From: Brasilonema sennae CENA114
GTDB taxonomy: Bacteria > Cyanobacteriota > Cyanobacteriia > Cyanobacteriales > Nostocaceae
Assembly: GCF_006968745.1 (NCBI RefSeq)
Contig: NZ_CP030118.1
Coordinates: 1,686,654 to 1,750,653, forward strand
Length of the DNA stretch: 64,000 nucleotides
Direction: 5' to 3'
Part shown: in pieces, positions 26,713 through 35,758 of the stretch
How the letters are laid out: each line of letters opens with the position of its first letter
How positions within the stretch are numbered: position 1 is the stretch's first letter
Notes under the pieces: model-generated
The model's input: the letters and a program-made list of their open reading frames with translations, nothing else
Told to the model about the DNA's origin: nothing
Database searches by the model: none
Program-made: the position numbers and the translations under genes

Positions 26713-27840
26713 CTAAAACAGCCCATATTCTAATTGTGCATAGCTTCCCCGCCCCCGCAACACATCAATTGCCCCATCCAAGCCCTGACGGCTAAACTCA
26801 AACATTGGCACCAAACGGGCGATTTCACCTGCTGTTGTCCCAAACCAACGTTCTTTTGCCATTGGGTTGAGCCATGCAACATAACGCACACGTTGTTTAA
26901 GCTGGTCGAGAAATTTTTGGGTCAATTCCAGGCGTTCTATGCTAAAGCCGCCCCGTGCTGCCCCTGCATCACTAAAAATTAATACAGTGGAACGTTCTGG
27001 GCGTAGCTGAGCCAAAACATCTGCCACAGATTCAGCTTTCTCGCGTGCCGAGTCTTGGTAAAGATACCGAGTAGGACAATTGTGAAAGTAGTAAGTACCA
27101 GCCCCTCCTAAGCGTCCTCCCCGCTGGGCAGTTTCCGCCAACCGCTGAGATAGGGCGTGAAACGGTACCATTGATCCCTTGTGATCAATCAGCAACAGCA
27201 ACTCAGTTCGATTTACCCGACGGGGAAGCAAAACAGGCTCTAGCAACACCCCTTGCTGTACAACTCGCTCGATAGTTGCTTCCACATCTAATTCTGTAGG
27301 CAAACCTTCCCGCACAAAACGCCTGAGATGTCGCCAGCTTTGTTTCATCTGCCGTCGAGTGACTGGGAAATACTCATCTGTTTGTGTGAAGCGATTAACA
27401 GTAATATCCTCATCTCGTTGAGTAGTAATCTGTACCGCCTCTGCGACTTTAATTTCATCTTCTACCTGCATTAATTCCGATGAGACAGGTACGGAAGCTG
27501 GAGTAGTTGTGTCAAGTTCAGACGTGGGGGCAGTATCCGAATCAACAGTGGTTGAGTCTGGTACAACTGGTTTTTCAGGAGATGAAACTGGGGCAGTACT
27601 GGTTGATTTGGCGAATAGCTGCTGAAAGTGGTAGTTAAACAGGTGTTCCTCATCCTGAGATTTCACCCACAAGGTACGGCACAGCTCCGCCAAAGCCTCA
27701 TGGTCAGCCGTGCCAAAGCCTTCTTGTAACGCACGCAAAATAAGATGGTACTCATTAATACCTAAAGGTAAGCCAGCTTCTCGCAGCCGAGTGAAGAGGT
27801 CAAGTAGTGGTAGTTCTGCCTGGAGAGTTTCCATGTTCAT
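26713..27840 (-). CDS. vWA (CoxE-like) protein of a vWA-MoxR system
   Basis: Residues 1-75 form a helical domain (FTRLREAGLPLGINEYHLILRA region). Residues 80-150 are a Pro/Ser/Thr-rich linker, and residues 205-370 are the vWA domain. The MIDAS loop reads LLIDHKGSM instead of DxSxS, so the first serine is lost; a later LIFSDAGAARG loop is present. vWA-MoxR pairs act as chaperone-like modules that remodel or assemble partner complexes. The start ATGA overlaps the MoxR stop by 4 bases, so the two are tightly coupled. Confidence 0.88.
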   Translation of the reverse strand: MNMETLQAELPLLDLFTRLREAGLPLGINEYHLILRALQEGFGTADHEALAELCRTLWVKSQDEEHLFNYHFQQLFAKSTSTAPVSSPEKPVVPDSTTVDSDTAPTSELDTTTPASVPVSSELMQVEDEIKVAEAVQITTQRDEDITVNRFTQTDEYFPVTRRQMKQSWRHLRRFVREGLPTELDVEATIERVVQQGVLLEPVLLPRRVNRTELLLLIDHKGSMVPFHALSQRLAETAQRGGRLGGAGTYYFHNCPTRYLYQDSAREKAESVADVLAQLRPERSTVLIFSDAGAARGGFSIERLELTQKFLDQLKQRVRYVAWLNPMAKERWFGTTAGEIARLVPMFEFSRQGLDGAIDVLRGRGSYAQLEYGLF

Positions 27841-28823
27841 ATTCTTGATGACGATGGCGCGGAGGAGTCGTCCTCTTGAGGCGATAAACCCTGTTCTCCA
27901 TATCGCCGATAATCATCCCAACTCTTGAGCAACACCCCCGGATACAACAGTTCCGTCTTTAACTTGGCAAGGATTTCGTCATCTTCATGATGCCGCAGAA
28001 TCCGCACCCAGTCCATCAGTTCGCTGGTGCTTACCTTTTTGCCAGCCTCACCCTTATCCCGCCGCATCTCTTCCCGCAGTTCAACAAAGCGGTCAATAAT
28101 TGTGTCTACTACTTTTAAAGGTGAAACTGGGAAGTGTGCTTTGACAATCTCAATTAACTGCTGACGCTCCGGAAATTTGACATAGTGAAATAAACAACGG
28201 CGCAGAAAGGCATCTGGTAAGTCTTTCTCATCGTTACTGGTAATAAAGACAATAGGCGTCACCTTCGCTTGAATTTTCTTAATGGAACTAGTCTGTTTTA
28301 CTTCTGCCACCTCAAACCGTTTCTCATCAAGTTCCAGCAGCAAGTCATTGGGAAAGTCAATATCAGCCTTATCAATTTCATCAATCAGCACCACTGTGCG
28401 CAAGTCACTGCGAAAAGCACGCCCTAACGGTCCCCACTCTACGTAAGCATCCACATTTTTCGCCCGGACTGCGGCTTCATCATCAATTCCCGACGCAGCA
28501 AGTTGAGCATCCCGCAACCTTCCAACCGCATCATAGGTGTACAGCCCATCTCGTGCCCGACTGGTAGATTTGACGTACCAAGCTTCATACGGCAAACCCA
28601 GTTCGTAAGCCACCGCACGAGCTAATTTTGTCTTACCACACCCTGGTTCTCCTTTCAGCAATAAGGGTCGTTCAAGGGTTATAGCCAAATTAACTGCTTC
28701 TACCAACTTTTCACTCGGCAGGTAGGGATACAGCAATTGCCCCGTCTGCGGGTCTTGTTCTTCTGGCTTGGGCTGCACCTTGCCTGTGTATTTCAGCCGC
28801 TTTCCGTCTAAAGCTCTAGCCAC
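27837..28823 (-). CDS. MoxR-type AAA+ ATPase
   Basis: Walker A is GEPGCGKT (residues 58-65) and Walker B VVLIDEIDKAD (144-154). Sensor 1 lies in FITSNDEKDLPDAFLRRC, which also gives the arginine finger. The C-terminal lid contains MDWVRILRHHED. MoxR ATPases hydrolyse ATP to drive vWA partners, and the next gene encodes one. The GTG start overlaps the end of the upstream gene by 16 bases. The ATPase core appears intact. Confidence 0.95.
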   Translation of the reverse strand: MARALDGKRLKYTGKVQPKPEEQDPQTGQLLYPYLPSEKLVEAVNLAITLERPLLLKGEPGCGKTKLARAVAYELGLPYEAWYVKSTSRARDGLYTYDAVGRLRDAQLAASGIDDEAAVRAKNVDAYVEWGPLGRAFRSDLRTVVLIDEIDKADIDFPNDLLLELDEKRFEVAEVKQTSSIKKIQAKVTPIVFITSNDEKDLPDAFLRRCLFHYVKFPERQQLIEIVKAHFPVSPLKVVDTIIDRFVELREEMRRDKGEAGKKVSTSELMDWVRILRHHEDDEILAKLKTELLYPGVLLKSWDDYRRYGEQGLSPQEDDSSAPSSSRI

Positions 28824-29788
28824 CTAACTTCTTCCTCCTGCCACTTACAGTCACACAAATCAAAAATTTCGGCAAACACACGCTCTGGAACCCCTTCACT
28901 CTTTTCCAAAATGACCTGAACTGTATAGTCAATTTTTTTAGTGACCTTGGTTGGCAATGCATCAATTGCATTTTCCATCCAATTAGTTAATACTCGCTCA
29001 GATAGAGGATCTATGATTGGTAACCTAATAGGGATACAGGGTTCCCAAACCTGATCGAGCTGGTTTGCAAATTGGATTTTCCAGTTGCTGACACAACCCT
29101 CATGATCAACTAAAAACATGAGGAGAAAAAACTCGTTAGTTGGGTAGATTGTCTGTTGAACTGAGTTTACCAACGGTAGCCAGAAGTCGCGCATCAGTTC
29201 ATGTAGATAGTCTTCGTCAATGCAGTCAAAGTCATGAAAAACCAGGATGACGTGCTGGGTTTGCAACTGAGCGATCGCATTCTTAGCAATCTCCTCATGG
29301 GATGAAAAGTTTTGTACTCCCATTTGACGCCCCAGTTCTCGCCACAAAGCAGCAATATCTGTTCTCAAAGCCCTACGGCGGAGGTGAAACTGGATTGGCA
29401 CAGTTATGGTACTGTCTGGAATTGCGTGTAACAAGCGCTTCAGCAGAAAGATTTGACCGTATTCCGGTGAGCCATGAACCAAAAAAGCTCCTATTCGTTT
29501 TTCTTCAATAAATTCTCGGAACAGCCGCACCTCCTTGACATAATTTAGGCGAAACAGTTCGCTATGTATTCGCTCATTGTCTAAAGACCTTTCAATAGTT
29601 GAAATCTGCTTATGGAGGCGATCGCGTTCCACCTCAAACCGCTCAATTTCTTTTTCTAGCTGAAAAGCCACTGAAGCACCAGCTTGGATAGCACAATCAG
29701 TTCGCAAGCGCTTTATTTTCAGGCATAGCAGTTCGTACTGTTGCTGAAGTTCTTTCCGTCTTTGCTGTAAGTGCCGAACTGAGGACAT
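28808..29788 (-). CDS. Coiled-coil adaptor fused to a degenerate P-loop (iSTAND-like) NTPase
   Basis: Residues 1-75 are a coiled coil containing RTDCAIQAGASVAFQLEKEI, closely matching the C-terminus of the caspase encoded just upstream. Residues 85-326 have the outline of a STAND/AAA-type NTPase, but the phosphate loop reads VHGSPEYGQIF with no GK[ST]. Walker B-like VILVFHDFDCIDED is present. This fits the inactive STAND (iSTAND) domains described in NTP-dependent bacterial conflict systems, where an effector-associated domain docks the effector. It likely senses or scaffolds and recruits the caspase through the shared coiled coil. Confidence 0.75.
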   Translation of the reverse strand: MSSVRHLQQRRKELQQQYELLCLKIKRLRTDCAIQAGASVAFQLEKEIERFEVERDRLHKQISTIERSLDNERIHSELFRLNYVKEVRLFREFIEEKRIGAFLVHGSPEYGQIFLLKRLLHAIPDSTITVPIQFHLRRRALRTDIAALWRELGRQMGVQNFSSHEEIAKNAIAQLQTQHVILVFHDFDCIDEDYLHELMRDFWLPLVNSVQQTIYPTNEFFLLMFLVDHEGCVSNWKIQFANQLDQVWEPCIPIRLPIIDPLSERVLTNWMENAIDALPTKVTKKIDYTVQVILEKSEGVPERVFAEIFDLCDCKWQEEEVRWLEL

Positions 29789-29878
29789 TAATATAAAATA
29801 TTAGACTTTATACACAATATTTTTACTTGTTATAGTTTTGACAAACGACATCTTTAACTTAGCTCCAGCCTTCTAAAA

Positions 29879-30919
29879 TTACTGCAACGCCTGTTCCATC
29901 TCATCCAACTCATCACCAAGACGCGCTAGTTGAGCCTCTTCATCCAAAAGCTGCTTTTCTAATTGAAACTTAACAGCCGTACCAGTCTCAATAGCCAAAG
30001 CATCCCGCATTCGCTTCACCTTTTCACTACGGAGATCCCATTCTGCCTGTAGTGTGTCTTGTTTCTGCGCTAATCGTCGCTTTTGTCCAGCCCTCAAACT
30101 ACTGGTAGTTGAGTTAACTTCAGCCACTGGTGTTTCCCCAGGTAAAAATTTACTTCCACCTGCGTAGTAGCAAAGTGGAAAATTATCACCCAAATCAAGC
30201 ACTTTGTTCACGAATGGATGCTGTGGTCCGGAAGCCCGCTTAGGTACTTGGTCGAACAAATAAATCATAACGTCAAGAATACGAGCATAGCCATCTTTAT
30301 TCACGGCGGCTTTGCCTTGTAAAGCTTCTAACAAGCAATCTGTAAAAGCACTGTATGGCTGACCGGTATAAGAATATTCATCTTCTCGCGATGAAGCGAC
30401 GACAACTCGACCACTTCCTGTTCCCAGAATATCTAACAAATCAGGTGGTACAGGTGACTTGACAAAAGTTTCTCCTGCTTCTTTAAGAGCAGGAACACCT
30501 CCTGCATGACAGCAATCTAGCAAAACGACGAGCTTACGTGCTTTAATCGCCTCTATTTTTTGGGTAAACTCCAATCCTGATATGGCAGTGTCTCCACGTT
30601 GACTGGGATCATAGCCATAAGGCACTAAAAAGTATTCATTTGTACGCTTAATCCGTCCACCATGACCAGAGTAGTAAATAATGACACTCGCATCCACATT
30701 TTGGTTCACTTGTGCGATAAGCTGGTCAAAAGCCTTGAGAATATGTTGCCGAGTTGCAGAAGTCTCAGTGAGCAGGTTGACTTGGTTTGGTGGATAAGCG
30801 GCTTGATTGGGGTTAACCAAAACATCTCGTAGGGCTGTAGCATCTTTAACAGTAATGCCTAAATCAGCACCAACACCGATGAGTAATGCATAACCATTAG
30901 CAAAAGTTAGATTTGTCAC
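29879..30919 (-). CDS. Caspase (peptidase C14) effector with C-terminal docking coiled coil
   Basis: The caspase fold covers residues 1-260, with the catalytic histidine at His86 (IYYSGHGGR) and the cysteine motif VVLLDCCHAGG near 136-137. ASSREDEYSYTG and YSAFTDCLLEAL complete the small-subunit region. After a Ser/Thr linker, residues 275-346 are a coiled coil with RDALAIETGTAVKFQLEKQL, the same sequence family as the N-terminus of the downstream NTPase. GTG 30919 has GAGGA 6-7 nt upstream. It is the first gene of the operon and the likely death or self-cleavage effector. Confidence 0.92.
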   Translation of the reverse strand: MTNLTFANGYALLIGVGADLGITVKDATALRDVLVNPNQAAYPPNQVNLLTETSATRQHILKAFDQLIAQVNQNVDASVIIYYSGHGGRIKRTNEYFLVPYGYDPSQRGDTAISGLEFTQKIEAIKARKLVVLLDCCHAGGVPALKEAGETFVKSPVPPDLLDILGTGSGRVVVASSREDEYSYTGQPYSAFTDCLLEALQGKAAVNKDGYARILDVMIYLFDQVPKRASGPQHPFVNKVLDLGDNFPLCYYAGGSKFLPGETPVAEVNSTTSSLRAGQKRRLAQKQDTLQAEWDLRSEKVKRMRDALAIETGTAVKFQLEKQLLDEEAQLARLGDELDEMEQALQ

Positions 30920-31025
30920 GCCTTATCCTCTTGACTTATTGACAGTGCTTGGTGACTCCCTTTTGAGGGGAGTATACTAATCTACCAACTGAAGTCAAAG
31001 CATCCCAGATTTTTTTCAGCAACAA

Positions 31026-31115
31026 TTGAGAACAAAGATACTCTCAGTTGTTTACCTTACGCTGTCACTACTGATTTTTTACGCCGAGAGCGTCAATGCA
31101 CAAAATCAAAATAGC
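31026..31115 (+). pseudogene. Possible orphan signal-peptide fragment
   Basis: A TTG-started frame reads like an export signal (KILSVVYLTLSLLIFYAESVNAQ) for about 30 residues. It then runs into the antisense of the CPBP gene tail and loses protein character. It could be the surviving 5' end of a secreted-protein gene truncated by rearrangement, or chance. Support is weak. Confidence 0.2.
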
Positions 31116-31989
31116 GAGAAAATAACCAAAGAACTCCTCCAGTCAGGAGTAAACAAACAACACCCGCTACACCAGCAAGGGGTTTTTTATTCTTACCTGT
31201 CACCCACTCCGAGACTTCACCTGTGTAATCAATCAGTGCGGCTGTGTCTACTGTGGCGATCGCCCATATCCATCCAGTATGCAATCCCCAAGCTAAGCCT
31301 ATACTCCCCCCATCCACAAACCGTGCTAGTACCAACACCATCCCCATAAACCAGAGTCCAGGTAACTGTGGGATGGTTTCTTTTTGCTCCCAAACCAAGT
31401 GTAGCAACGCAAAAATCGAGCTAGAAATGAGCGCTGCTACCCAAACAGAACCACCCTTCTCTAGTTCAGTAAACACAAACCCACGAAAAATTAGCTCCTC
31501 AATACCACCTACAAATAACGCCACTAACAAAATAGGTAGTAAGATAGGTCGCACAAGCTTAATATTTGACCATTGAAAAGAGCACCATCCTAGCCACGAT
31601 TGCCATAAAAAAACTAATGTTATACTAAATATTCCTAAAGCTAAACCTACCACCAAAGAATATAAAGTTGAAACATTTCCAATCAAGCCGTAATCTGAGA
31701 AAGGTGTATCGGTTAACCAACTAGTTACCCACAAAATCAACGGAGCTAGTAAGTAGAGAGACACTACTAAAGGTAACTTTTGTTCTGGTTGCAAAAGTTG
31801 AGAAGGTTGCCATTTGAGGACAAACGCTGTTAAAGCTGCTATGGGTAACCAGCAGGACACCCAAACAATAAAGAAAGCCATCACAACAAACAATACTGGT
31901 GCATCTTTTAAGGATGACAGTAAAAAGTTGATTGATGGCTCAGGTAACGATATGAAAGTAGGTAAAAAAACACAGTTGACTTCTTGCAT
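31093..31989 (-). CDS. CPBP-family intramembrane glutamic endopeptidase
   Basis: A polytopic membrane protein of 298 residues. It carries the CPBP (Abi/Rce1-like) motifs EELIFRG, i.e. the EExxxR catalytic pair, and the metal/general-base histidine in FALLHLVWE, followed by a later conserved helix with GLAWGLHTGW. Members cleave within membranes and include CAAX-type proteases and bacteriocin-immunity proteins. It sits next to the conflict operon on the same strand but is separated from it by the operon's own upstream region. Its substrate is unknown. Confidence 0.9.
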   Translation of the reverse strand: MQEVNCVFLPTFISLPEPSINFLLSSLKDAPVLFVVMAFFIVWVSCWLPIAALTAFVLKWQPSQLLQPEQKLPLVVSLYLLAPLILWVTSWLTDTPFSDYGLIGNVSTLYSLVVGLALGIFSITLVFLWQSWLGWCSFQWSNIKLVRPILLPILLVALFVGGIEELIFRGFVFTELEKGGSVWVAALISSSIFALLHLVWEQKETIPQLPGLWFMGMVLVLARFVDGGSIGLAWGLHTGWIWAIATVDTAALIDYTGEVSEWVTGKNKKPLAGVAGVVCLLLTGGVLWLFSRYFDFVH

Positions 31990-32261
31990 AGTAGAAACAT
32001 TTTATTTTGGTAAGAGAAAAGCTTTATTAATTTGGAGCAGCTTTCAAGCAGGAATAGCTAGGTTGCGCTTCTTTTCTCACTACCTCAAGTATTGCTCATC
32101 TAATCGCTCTTCTTTTTATTGACCAAACCTTTTACTAAAATGAATCATGCATCCAAGAAGTCTAATCGTTTTTTTGTTCAAAAAATTTAAAAATTTGACT
32201 TTCGCCGTAAAGACAAGTTGTCCAGCGTTTGCCTTAAACTTGCCTCTACGATCACAAAAGT

Positions 32262-32723
32262 TTATTCCTCCTCTTCGTCATCGTCTTCAAAATCTTCCTC
32301 GTCTTCAAGCTCTTCATCATAGACTTCTTCGTCATCATGCTGGAGTATCTTTTTATCACTATCAACTTGAATTAAGTGAATATGCTTGTAACCCAGCTTA
32401 ATTTCAAACTCATCACCCGGCTTTAAACCCATTGCTTTGGTATAAGTTGCACCAATCACAATCTGACCGTTTTGATGGACACTAACCCTGTAAGTAGGTT
32501 CACGCCCACGACCATCTTTTGGTGCTTCTGGACTTAAGGGAATTCCCCTAGCCGAGAGCAAAGCATCATAAAAGTCGGTGAGATTGACACGAACTTGGTT
32601 ATTTTTTGTAACGGTGTAATAACCACACTGCTTAGCTCTTTCTCGCCGTGGTAAGGTAGAAAGTTCTTTCACTTTAGCTAGCAGTGTTTTCCCAGTTAAT
32701 GGTGCAGTTGCGGTTTCAGTCAT
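32262..32723 (-). CDS. Cyanobacterial AbrB-type transcription regulator
   Basis: The 153-residue protein begins MTETATAPLTGKTLLAKVKE and contains LPRRERAKQCGYYTVT and the AbrB-like swapped-hairpin region VSVHQNGQIVIGATYTKAMG, then GDEFEIKLG. This is the cyanobacterial AbrB family (cyAbrB), global regulators of carbon and nitrogen balance, with the DNA-binding fold at the C-terminal side. The last 25 residues are almost purely acidic (DEEELEDEEDFEDDDEEEE type). Whether it is cyAbrB1 or cyAbrB2 I cannot decide from sequence alone. It is monocistronic. Confidence 0.93.
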   Translation of the reverse strand: MTETATAPLTGKTLLAKVKELSTLPRRERAKQCGYYTVTKNNQVRVNLTDFYDALLSARGIPLSPEAPKDGRGREPTYRVSVHQNGQIVIGATYTKAMGLKPGDEFEIKLGYKHIHLIQVDSDKKILQHDDEEVYDEELEDEEDFEDDDEEEE

Positions 32724-34091
32724 TATGCTTCAAATATCCTCACTCTCTCCAAACAAATAAACAAATCATCTTCTGCCAGTACTTGGCTTTTTGACATCTG
32801 CACAAAGTTGCTTCAGACCTAATACCAGAGGGGTTATTCCTCCATATAGGGTGAGCCACAAGAGTATCTGTTACGATTGACCACAACAGAAGATGGTTGT
32901 AGTTGTCACAGGCATTAATTTTCGTAATTTTACGCCATTTCTAACCATCATTTGCCATCTGAAACGAAATAATTCTCTTTTTTGGCACTACTAAAGTGGA
33001 GCAACTTTGAACAACTACAAATTGGGGAGACAAAAAGCGATGACACTGCGCCCTTAGGGGTTCCCAAGGGGGGTGCAAAGTGTCCGGGTGAGGATTTTCA
33101 TCCCGATTTCTCGCCGTTTCGCCGTTGTGTTCTACCACGACCAAACAAGTCGTAGACCCAATAAATTGCAGGCTTTTTACTTTCCTTACTCTGTCTTAAT
33201 TGACCTTGAGTCGTAGGGTTTTACCCATTTCTACTCAAGAAACATAATTGACAGCATAGTATTTTCTTAAGGTTGCAGCAACATACAACCTTTAACCCTG
33301 CTAGTAGAGACCATAAATTTCTTGCCTCCACTTTATTACAAAGAAACAAAGCAGTAACAGTCGCACTTACACGGCGATTAATACTGGTTTTGTTGCCTCA
33401 TAATTTTATATTAAATAGTAGCATGATTTAATAATAGCAAAATAGGTGTTTCACTTTTAAATCAACTTGCTGATACACTTTTATCGAAATTTTTATGGTT
33501 GGGGTGAGTATTGGTGGTCGGGTTTTATAAAAATTCATTTAATTTTGACAAGCAGTTTTAACGAGATGAGTGAGAACAAGCGAGTTTCTTGATCAAGAGG
33601 TCAAGATGTTCATTAAGAGCTTTAACAATTCTATATAACCAAAAAATAGAGCTTCACGACCAATTGAGCGATTTTTTAACTCAGGGCTTGTTTAACTCGT
33701 CTTGACATCAAGATATAGTTAGAATCCAAGGAGCATTAAATTTGGAAATTTTCGCAGCTTACAATGAACTAAAGTCTCAAGAACAGTGTCGCTGTATTTT
33801 ACTCTCCTTCCTCCAACGCCGAAAGATATAAATTAATTGTCAAGCAGTGAGCATTTTTCTGGTAATCTGGCTATTGACACATCTGGTGTTAAACCCATTG
33901 GGTAGTAATACAACTAAAATTTTGATAATTATCCTTAAACTATAATGAGTACCTCTTTAATCATCAGCCTATTAACAGGTAGCTTTTAATTAAGGGCAAC
34001 AAGAGTATAGCTCACTTATTGGTGAGCTACTCCATAGTGGAAATTATTCCCAAAGATGGGTATAGCAATTTCAAAACTTTGGTTGGTGGTC
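32724..34091. other. Long intergenic region, no firm gene
   Basis: About 1.37 kb between abrB and sdhB, AT-rich. A 67-codon frame at 32941-33144 (-) has no family. A tiny TTG-started frame at 33742-33831 (+, 29 codons, LEIFAAYNELKSQEQCRC..) is preceded by AAGGAG at suitable distance and could be a small protein, but evidence is thin. A leader for sdhB or a small RNA could also be hidden here; I see no recognisable one. Confidence 0.5.
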
Positions 34092-35111
34092 ATGGAAGTT
34101 ATTTTTAAGATCATACGGCAACAACAAAATTCCTCCCCGATAGTGCAGAATTACCATTTGGATGTTGAAGGGGGGAATACAATCCTAGATTGTCTCAATC
34201 TTATTAAGTGGGAGCAAGATGGGACATTGGCATTTCGCAAAAATTGTCGCAACACGATTTGTGGTAGCTGCGCAATGCGAATCAATGGGCGTTCGGCTTT
34301 GGCTTGTAAGGAAAATGTTGGTAGTGAAATTGCCAAATTGGAACAAACTGTTATAACAGGAAGTCATACAAATGGCATTCCAGAAATCATCATCGCACCA
34401 CTAGGCAATATGCCTCTGATCAAAGATTTAGTGGTAGATATGAGCAGTTTTTGGAACAACCTTGAGGCGGTTGCTCCTTATGTGAGTACAGCGGGACGTA
34501 ACATTCCAGAAAGAGAGTTTTTACAAACACCGCAAGAGCGATCACGGCTTGATGAAACTGGTAATTGTATCATGTGTGGAGCTTGCTATTCTGAATGCAA
34601 TGCTCGTGAAGTTGACCCAAATTTTGTTGGCCCCCACGCACTGGCTAAAGCTTACCGCATGGTGGCAGACTCTCGTGATCACAAAACCGAAAGTCGTTTA
34701 GAAGAATATAACGAAGGAACTAAAGGAGTTTGGGGTTGCACCCGTTGTTTTTACTGTAATTCCGTATGTCCAATGGAAGTCGCCCCATTAGACCAAATCA
34801 CAAAAATCAAGCAGGAAATTCTTGATCGCAAACAAGCAAGCGACAGCCGTTCAATTCGTCATCGTAAAGTATTGATAGACTTAGTTAAAGAAGGCGGGTG
34901 GATTGATGAGCGTCAATTTGGTTTACAAGTCGTCGGGAACTACTTTAAAGACCTCAAAGGGTTGCTCAGTCTTGCTCCCCTTGGATTGCGAATGATAGCC
35001 CGAGGTAAGTTTCCTCTTTCGTTTGAACCTTCCGAAGGAACTCAACAAGTGCGATCGCTGATTGAAGCCGTCAAGCAAGAAGAGAAGAAATTACAGGGAG
35101 TGAGGGAGTGA
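34092..35111 (+). CDS. sdhB: Succinate dehydrogenase/fumarate reductase iron-sulfur subunit
   Basis: The iron-sulfur subunit passes electrons from the succinate-oxidising flavoprotein to quinone. The [2Fe-2S] ligands are in CRNTICGSCAMRINGRSALAC. The [4Fe-4S] and [3Fe-4S] ligands are in CIMCGACYSEC and CTRCFYCNSVCPMEV. The C-terminal 90 residues are longer than in E. coli SdhB, as in cyanobacteria. The frame is open to ATG 34056, but I prefer ATG 34092 (MEVIFKIIRQQQ), which matches the usual family start. The flavoprotein gene is not adjacent, as is common in cyanobacteria. Confidence 0.94.
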   Translation: MEVIFKIIRQQQNSSPIVQNYHLDVEGGNTILDCLNLIKWEQDGTLAFRKNCRNTICGSCAMRINGRSALACKENVGSEIAKLEQTVITGSHTNGIPEIIIAPLGNMPLIKDLVVDMSSFWNNLEAVAPYVSTAGRNIPEREFLQTPQERSRLDETGNCIMCGACYSECNAREVDPNFVGPHALAKAYRMVADSRDHKTESRLEEYNEGTKGVWGCTRCFYCNSVCPMEVAPLDQITKIKQEILDRKQASDSRSIRHRKVLIDLVKEGGWIDERQFGLQVVGNYFKDLKGLLSLAPLGLRMIARGKFPLSFEPSEGTQQVRSLIEAVKQEEKKLQGVRE

Positions 35112-35186
35112 GGAAGTGAGAGAGTGAGTGAGGGAGGGAAAATGCCTTCCCTGCTTCCCTCTTTCCCTCCTTCCCTCATAATCTCC

Positions 35187-35717
35187 TTAACGTGGATCTT
35201 GAGGTATATTCAGCGGTTGTCCGGAACGGTTATAAACTAAAATATCCCATTGCCCATTCACACTAGACTCAAAAGCAATCCTATTACCATCAGCACTCAT
35301 TGTTGGATGACGAACTTCTGCTTGCAGGTTGGCAGTCAAATTTCTTAATTGACGTGTTTCTCTATCATACAGAAAAATAGCTGAGCGGCCCTGTCTACTA
35401 CCTGCAAACACGATATAACGACCACTTTCAGAAACACCAGGATGAGAAGCGACAGTATCAAAGGAATTTAGACCGGGCAAATCTACCAAACTACCAGTAA
35501 CTCTGTCAAACATATAAATATCTTGTCTACCCCCTCGGTCACTCGCAAAAACGATATATCTTCTTGAGATTTGGGGATCTAATTCCGAAGCAGAACTATT
35601 AAGACTTACTCCGCCTGGATCGTAAGGATAGTTCACTATGCGTGGGTAACCAACACAGCCACTTAACAAACTAGCTGTAACAAATATAGGTAGAAAAATA
35701 GAATGTTTCATAGTCAT
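35187..35717 (-). CDS. PD40/TolB-like beta-propeller lipoprotein (second of a pair)
   Basis: A lipoprotein of 176 residues with lipobox ASLLSGC. It is followed by three TolB-like PD40 blades with the motifs SRRYIVFASDRGGRQDIYMFD, SGRYIVFAGSRQGRSAIFLYD and NRIAFESSVNGQWDILVYN (shown in part). Three blades are too few for a closed propeller, so it may dimerise or act as a partial propeller. It is paralogous to the next upstream gene (35759-36319), which has the same architecture. Functions of such small cyanobacterial PD40 lipoproteins are unknown. Confidence 0.85.
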   Translation of the reverse strand: MTMKHSIFLPIFVTASLLSGCVGYPRIVNYPYDPGGVSLNSSASELDPQISRRYIVFASDRGGRQDIYMFDRVTGSLVDLPGLNSFDTVASHPGVSESGRYIVFAGSRQGRSAIFLYDRETRQLRNLTANLQAEVRHPTMSADGNRIAFESSVNGQWDILVYNRSGQPLNIPQDPR

Positions 35718-35758
35718 GAGTCATGAGTCGAAGACTTTAGACTTTTACACCATCCCCC

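Noticed and set aside
27471..27653. Short minus-strand frame inside the vWA gene
   Set aside because: Alternate-frame shadow of the Pro/Ser/Thr-rich linker.
35100..35186. Purine-rich then pyrimidine-rich stretch between convergent genes as a structured RNA or CRISPR-like array
   Set aside because: Low-complexity GGGAGTGAGGG/CTTCCCTC sequence without regular spacers.
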